This document shows, piece by piece, positions 57,821 through 64,000 of a stretch of DNA of 64,000 nucleotides. The position numbers were made by a program, and so were the translations under genes. Each line of letters starts with the position of its first letter. Positions within the stretch are counted from its first letter, which is position 1. This DNA comes from Metarhizium brunneum (Eukaryota; Ascomycota; Sordariomycetes; Hypocreales; Clavicipitaceae), in contig NC_089426.1 of assembly GCF_013426205.1 (NCBI RefSeq), positions 3,906,001 to 3,970,000 of the forward strand, read 5' to 3'. Under the pieces are notes generated by a model that was not told the origin of the DNA, ran no database searches, and was given only the letters and a program-made list of their open reading frames with translations.

Positions 57821-58952
57821 ATGGCGCCCACAATTTTTCGCTTTTCAAGACAACTCATCCGGAGGTATGTAAGTCGCTACAGCCTGCACCCACAGCAGTA
57901 GATGCAGCGACCCTGCACGTATAAGAAAACGAGAAAAAAGAAGGAACAAAAAAAAAGGAAGAAGAGAAGAAACTGACGAAGTCTCTAGGCGCTTACCAGT
58001 GGTCAAGATCTCAAAGATGAGGTTTATGGCTACGGCGGCGTCAGTGAAGGAGGCTGAATCCAGCTACAAGATCATCGACAAGGCTGTAGATTTTGAAAAG
58101 GCCCAGGCGACGCGTCCCGAGTTTGATCACTCCAGGACGATTGAAGTCACCAAACACCCTAATCCGGAATGGACCTATGGCCAAGGAGTCAAGACGCACG
58201 ACGCGTCTATCCAGCACAGGGAAATTGACCCCTACGCCTCCAATCGTCCCATGGTGAACAACTACCGCCTGCTCGTGGCGGGCATCGCGCCCCGGCCTGT
58301 AGGGTTTGTCAGTACCATCTCGGGGGATGGCAAGTCCAAGAACTTGTCTCCCTTCAGCTACTTCCAAGTCATCGACCATGATCCCCCAATGTTCATCATC
58401 GGCTTCTCGTCACGGCCGGGGCGAGAGAAGGACACATACCGCAACCTCAAAGACACAGGGGAATGCGTTATTAATTCCGTGTCGGAAAATATGATTGAGG
58501 CCGTCAACGCTTCGTCTATAGATGCGCCCTACGGCGTGTCAGAGTGGGACGTCTCGGGGTTGCACGAGGCCGGCACGACTACTGTCAAGCCATCTCGCGT
58601 GCAGGAGAGTGTGTTCTCGATTGAGGCCAAGGTGGTGGATATCAAAGAATTCGCAAGCCCCTCGGAGGGCATGAGTCTGGCTGGATTGGTCCTCCTCAAG
58701 GCAACACGATTCTGGGTGAGGGAGGACGCAACGAACTCGGATGCCAGCCATATCGATTTAGAGAAGCTGAGACCTGTTGGCCAGCTCGGTGGAATTTCCT
58801 ACAGTCGCATCGTCTCGACATTCGAGCTGCCGAGAAGAAGGTGGGAGGATGAATACCCAAAGAGTGAGCTCCTGGCCGGTCTTGCATCCCGCAAGCCCAA
58901 CAACAGCGTGGATGAAGATACAACGAAGCTATCAGGCCAAGGTGCTGACTGA
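57821..58952 (+). CDS. DIM6/NTAB-type flavin reductase-like domain protein, probably mitochondrial
   Basis: FMN-binding split-barrel family (flavin reductase-like). Two exons, 57821-57864 and 57989-58952, join in phase to 335 residues. The first 30 residues are Arg-rich without acidic residues (MAPTIFRFSRQLIRRRLPVV), a good mitochondrial presequence that only appears when the small first exon is included. The domain spans about 80-270, with RPMVNNYRLLVAGIAPRPVG, FVSTISGDGKSKNLSPFSYF, DPPMFIIGFSS and ECVINSVSENM. The C-terminus is polar. Substrate and physiological role cannot be told from sequence; the family includes proteins of unknown role as well as reductase partners of monooxygenases. 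The donor is GTATGT, the acceptor CTCTAG with ACTGAC as branch site. Confidence 0.85.
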
Positions 58953-60912
58953 GGTCTGCTGAGGCGGCGGCAAATCTGCATGCCTGGGAATTTAAGCAGA
59001 TAGATGGATAGATAATAGATAATAGATGACTACCTTCCTAGGTACGCAGTAGGTATACATGCCCAGCAGCCATGACGGGGCTTGACATGTGTTGTTGTTT
59101 CTTGCGGGCCGAGGTGTCTCGCATACGCCAACTGGTCCTTGTCGAGTGAGTCCTCAACAGTTTTTCAGCAAAGGTGACGGTCTGTTCTGTGTACATGCAT
59201 TGTAGAATCCTACAATTGCTCCATGTGCATTCCAGGCACAATCCTATTGGCACTGGGCGGCAGCTCTGCCCTCTGGAGTTAGCAAGTCGAGTCAATCCAT
59301 GTCTGGTGCACGCCGCAGTTGGCAGTTGAGCGCCTTGGGGCTGTTGGGACTGGCGCTAAGACCGCTTGGAAGGGCCCCTCTGTCGGCCGACAGGCCCCTC
59401 TGAGGCGCTAAACCCTCCAGGTGGCGGTCATGTATGGAGTAGTCATGCAATAGCATTCATTGGCTGAACTGACACCTGAACAGTCAATTCCATCCGTATC
59501 CATGTTGCATGTCTTCACATGTCAGCGAAGGGCGAACTTGTCCCTGAATGCATGTCAACAGTCCCCATCACCTCACCCCAGCTTTCACCAATCACTTGAC
59601 GGTATTCTCGAGCTCTGGAGCCCAATGCCATCAAATTTCATATATTCCCAGGTTTATGGACCGCATCTACGTCAGCTTCCCAACAGAAATGGCATGAAAG
59701 CAAAATGGTGAGACCTGCCTGAAAGCCGATGCTGTCCACAGGCGACACGACTGGATATGCGGGAGAAACTGGAGAAACTGGAGCAGACAGGGCATCAGAG
59801 CTACGACTTGGCCGTGGTAACTTGTTACAACATGGCATGCGAAAAGCTAGCGGGGAGACCAAGACCGTCTCTTGGTTCCGATCGACTACTCGGCACAGCA
59901 CGAACCTCCGTCTCCAAAGCCAATTGGCCCATTCGAGTGCGCAAGAATCGAGTTTCCAGATGTCGAGTTCGAGTTCAAGTTCCAGCCAGCCTGAGCATCG
60001 TTAGAACGCACGTTGCACAGCCATGTGCCCCAGCCATTGGCCCACGCCTTGCTGGCGTGCTGGGGCGCCGCCGAAGGCCAGGGCCATGGCGATGTCTTGA
60101 CCCGCTTCAACCCACGATGATCCCGGGGTTCCTCAAGCTGGCCTGCTTGGTGGGGCCCGGCTGTTGGAGGGACGTATGACGGAGTAGCATTCGACGGCAT
60201 CAAAATGCATTGTGTAAGTTAAACAGTAAGCCAATGCTGGGAGCGCTGGGCGAAGTACTGCAACGTGGGCGGCGACGGGCTCGTCGTTCGCATCTGGCTT
60301 GCGCAGCCATGTTCCCTCCCAGGGTTCTCCAGAGGCGTGGCTTCTATGGGCAGTACGGGACTCTGCCAGAAGGCAAGTACTACGTTCAGTTCCTGCTGCT
60401 CCAGTCCATGGTTGATCGATTGATGCTTGAGAAGCCAATTCGGTCCAAATGACACCAGACCCCGTATAGCGAACCTGGCACATAGTAACGACAGCTACGG
60501 AGCAACACCAATCGACACCTTGCATCTTGATGCGCCCTGTACGGCCCTGGACGTCCCTTGCCTTACCTGGTCCTGCCCGTCCGTGGGTAGGTACTAGGTA
60601 GAGCTCCCCTCATCGACTTGTGTCCCAAGTCCGGAGCAGTATCTGTCCTGCTCCAGAGGTCAGGGTCCGATGGATCATCTGCCCTTCTCCCCATCCAACC
60701 GGGGCGTGTCTTATACCATTTTACCGGGTAGTCAAGTATATATCTCTTCGTCCCCAGTCCCTCGTGCCTCATTTCCTCTTCACTGCTTCCACCTCGTGTC
60801 ACATTTGAGAACTTGTTTCAACCCTTCTCTGCAGCTCTGAGTGTTCAACAACCCCCGAGCTACCTTCAATTGACTTGAAATCTCATTGTCTTTCGTACAA
60901 TGAGAGAATACC
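58953..60912. other. Intergenic upstream of the betaine-lipid synthase
   Basis: 2 kb between tandem genes. It contains a GATA-rich cluster (GATAGAT/AATAGAT words at about 58998-59030), a CCTAGGTA at 59037, and a near-copy of the 9-mer at about 60180. No gene supported. I did not find a CACGTG phosphate-response site. Confidence 0.45.
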
Positions 60913-63705
60913 ATGGCTTCTCATGTGAGTTTGAGTCTGGACTATAGACCTGCCCCTCATTGAACAATCCATCTTCCCCTCCCTCTCCCCATGTTTTGCT
61001 TGACACAAATCTGCCAACTGACACGACCATTATCGCAGGGTGGTAACCTTTTCCCCTCTGGGGTTAATGTTCAAGTTCAACCGATTTATGCTGGACTAGC
61101 AATTGCCGTCCTAGGCGGCATTGCATTGTCCCGCCTTTCGTCTCGATCCAAGACCGATGACGGCGCGGCCCCGGGCCTTGTACAATCATTTTTTCTCTTC
61201 TTTTACTCCTCTTTTCTTAAACCTCACCAGGGCGATTCAAAGGCCAACCAGCAGGATGCTCTGGAGAGCTTCTATAAGAAGCAGGCTGGTGCTTATGACT
61301 CCACTCGCAAGGTCCTCCTCCGAGGACGCGAGGACATGCTGGGCTTAGTTGTTGCCCAGCTCAAGTCAAAGGCGGAACAAGCTACCGCTGCAGGCAAGAA
61401 TCAGAACAAACGGATTTGGGTTGACGTAAGTGCTACTATGCTTGCCAGAAAAAAAAAAGCCCCCTTATTCAGTGACACTAAGGAAGAGAATTTACACAGA
61501 TTGGTGGCGGCACCGGGTGGAACATTGAGGCCATGGGCCGCTTTGTCAATGTTCCCGACTTCTTCACCAGTGTCTACCTTGTCGACTTTTCTCCCTCCTT
61601 GTGCGAAGTCGCTCGAAAGAGATTTGACAGACTTGGATGGAAGAATGTCACCGTCGTCTGCGAGGACGCGCGCAAATTCCGCCTTGAGAACTATGAAACG
61701 GGCATGAGCCCAGCTCAGAATCCTCTCCGTTCTCCGGTTCTTAGTTACTTCAAGCAGCAGCGTCCCGAACACGGTGGCGCTGATCTCGTTACCATGTCTT
61801 ACAGTTTGTCCATGATTGTGAGTACTTGGTCCTAGGCAAGAAACATGGTCTTATCAAGTATTATGTGTTAATACCCTTATGTAGCCTGATTACTACTCCG
61901 TCATCGACTCCATCACCTGCTTGCTCTCTCCTCATGGAATTTTTGGTGTTGTCGATTTCTACGTCCAGAACAGAGTCGACTTTTCTTTCCGTAACTATAC
62001 CGGCGGTGTAGTTGGCCGCCATGTCAATGCTCTCTCTCGAATGTTCTGGCGTGCATGGTTTGACTTTGATCGTGTCGGTCTAGAACCAAGCCGTCGTGAC
62101 TACCTCGAGTATAAGTTCGGCACAGTCCTCAACATCAATGAACGCAATAAGACTCTGGGCTACATTCCATTCTACGTCTGGGTTGGCTGTCAGAAGAAGC
62201 CGTTCTCACCTTCGAGTTTGCCTCATGAAATCATTGAGCGAATCGATGCGCTGGCCACGGAATCGCCTTACCTGTACCCTGTCAACCAGGGTGACGCTCT
62301 GACTCGAGCGATTGAGAGATCTGCTCCAGAGATCCGCTCCAAGGCATTCATTACTGCGGTGCAGAATTTGTCTGCTAACCTGCCGCTTCCGTCATTCTTT
62401 TATCAAAACCACCACTGGCGTATCTACTACGACGACCAGCTGCAGAAGCACACTCAGTTCAACGACGAGTATATCTACGCCTTCACATGGGAAGATGCTC
62501 GTGTCGATGAACGCATTCTGAAGCTCGGCCCAGAAGACAAGGTTTTGGCAATCAGCTCTGCTGGCGACAACATCCTGTCGTATCTTGCCCAGAGCCCAGC
62601 TCGTGTCCACGCGGTTGACCTCAACCCGACCCAGAATCATCTCTTGGAACTCAAAGCCGCTTCTTACACTGCCCTCTGCTATGACGACTTCTGGATGATT
62701 TTCGGCGAGGGCAAGCATCCCGAGTTCCGCGAGATTCTTATCAACAAACTGTCTCCTCACTTGTCTGCCCGTGCATTCCAATTCTGGCTCAACAACACCC
62801 ATGTCTTCCAGAACAAGAGCGGTTACGGCCTGTATGATACCGGCGGTTCCCGCCATGCCATCCGGGCCATGCGCTGGGTCTCCCGTCTCTTTGGTCTTCG
62901 GGGTACTGTGAAGAAGCTCCTTCAGGCAAAGACTCTGAATGAACAGCGAGAAATCTGGCGCCAGAAAATTCGCCCGGCCTTGCTATCCAAGCTCGTGTGC
63001 AACCTCGTTGTTGCCCAAGAAAGCTTCCTCTGGACCGCCCTTGGTGTACCCAAGAATCAACTTGCCATGATTGAGAAGGATCATGCCGAATCTGACCTTG
63101 TCAAAGGTGAAAAGCCTGTCGCGAAGAACACTCGATCCCACGCTATCTGGCATTACATGGTGAACACTCTAGACCCTGTCGCAGAGGAGACACACCTCGC
63201 CAAGGACAACCCATACTACTACGTCTGTCTCGCTGGCCAGTTCTCTCGCGACTGTCACCCTCATTACCTCTCTCGTGAAGTTCACGCCAAGCTCTCCAAG
63301 CCTGGCGCGCTGGACAGTCTTCGCATCCATACCGATGAGCTTGAGGAAGTCATTGCGCGTATTAGTCCTGGAACCCTAACTGTCGCCGTTGTCATGGACA
63401 GCATGGACTGGTTCGACCCTGGCTCCCCCGCTGCCGCTGCTCAAATCACCAAGCTGAACCGCGCTCTCAAGATGGGTGGCCGTGTTATGCTGCGTACTTC
63501 TGCCTTGACACCTTGGTATGTCAAGGTCTTTGAGGCCCATGGCTTCACAGCTAAGCGCCATGGTGGCAGAATTGACGGCGCCTGTATTGACCGTGTCAAT
63601 ATGTATGCCAGCTGCTGGATCTGCACCAAGGTTGAGAACCTGCCTCCCCCAACTCCCGAAATGGACCGCATTGGCGGCCAGGAGATGCCTAGCTTGACTA
63701 TTTGA
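60913..63705 (+). CDS. bta1: Betaine-lipid (DGTS) synthase, BTA1 type
   Basis: Makes diacylglyceryl-N,N,N-trimethylhomoserine from diacylglycerol and S-adenosylmethionine, the phosphorus-free lipid that replaces phosphatidylcholine during phosphate starvation; an ER membrane enzyme. Four exons: 60913-60924, 61039-61425, 61500-61817 and 61885-63705, giving 845 residues. Exon 1 codes only MASH, in an ACCATGG context, which favours it over the out-of-frame ATG at 60900. A membrane segment is near residues 18-34 (IYAGLAIAVLGGIALS). The N-terminal half is the BtaB-like methyltransferase, with the SAM motif DIGGGTGWNIEAM (across intron 2), YLVDFSPSLCEVARKR and CEDARKF. The C-terminal half is BtaA-like (DUF3419), the aminocarboxypropyl transferase, with FTWEDARVDERILKLGPEDK, AVDLNPTQNHLLELKAA and CYDDFWMIFGEGKHP. 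The order is BtaB-BtaA. Confidence 0.93.
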
Positions 63706-64000
63706 TTGTAGATGCAAACACTTGCGATTCCAATTTTTCGAGAGATACGGGTATCGTCCAACACTATACCCTGAAAAAAAAATATAAAGCTTAGCTGGTC
63801 ATGAGGCAAGACGACGACGAAATTGGATAATACGAAGAGAGAAAACGTGGCGTATTACGGACGAGAGCCAGTAACAAAAAAAAAAACCAAATCGAAGTAA
63901 AGGTCGTAAATTAGCGTTACTTGAAAATGAATAATAACCACTTTCAAATGACCCTATATGCTATCATCGACATGATTGCACGCGTGATTGAACTTGTATC
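63706..64000. other. 3' flank of the betaine-lipid synthase gene
   Basis: Under 300 bases, A-rich 3' UTR and flank running to the window end. No gene seen. Confidence 0.5.

Noticed and set aside
37404..59044. CCTAGGTA words (37404, 43377, 43385, 57097, 59037) as a second dispersed motif
   Set aside because: About five copies against roughly two expected; not enough to claim enrichment from this window.

Overview
The window is nuclear DNA of a filamentous ascomycete, most likely a Sordariomycete and plausibly Hypocreales. Genes carry short GT-AG introns with CTAAC/CTGAC-type branch sites. The gene set (kelch polarity factor, HET-C, fused betaine-lipid synthase, fungal urease, PEX2 with a Cys-variant RING) is typical of Pezizomycotina. 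The species cannot be fixed from sequence alone. I see no bacterial genes, intact transposon, CRISPR array or secondary-metabolite cluster.

Left part (1-18.4 kb): a tea1/teaA-type kelch/coiled-coil polarity gene, a possible 42-residue membrane microprotein, then an AT-rich decayed island (about 7.3-12.0 kb). The island holds an ankyrin relic, an intron-containing tRNA-Ser(GCT), a zinc-finger gene with one in-frame stop, and a coiled-coil gene broken by one frameshift. It is followed by an intact EDEM-type GH47 gene with a PA-like tail and a convergent adenine phosphoribosyltransferase gene.

Middle part (18.4-41.7 kb): a gene-free 4 kb stretch, an uncharacterised multispanning membrane protein, PEX2, a divergent uncharacterised two-TM protein, a PA-TM-RING ubiquitin ligase whose 5' exon is unresolved, a 5.7 kb gene-poor stretch, and het-C with a Gly/Tyr/Gln-rich repeated tail.

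Right part (41.7-64 kb): a 5.4 kb gene-poor stretch, an HMG-box gene with an 803-nt intron, a five-exon GC-rich urease gene, SAGA subunit ADA3, a divergent DIM6/NTAB-type flavin-binding protein with a likely mitochondrial presequence, and a BTA1-type betaine-lipid synthase.

The genes are not one pathway. They are mostly housekeeping or conserved genes separated by long intergenic DNA. The clearest unexplained signal is an exact 9-mer, TACGGAGTA/TACTCCGTA, found at least eleven times and only outside the coding sequence called here, against roughly 0.5 expected by chance. The second is the cluster of recently broken genes around the tRNA.
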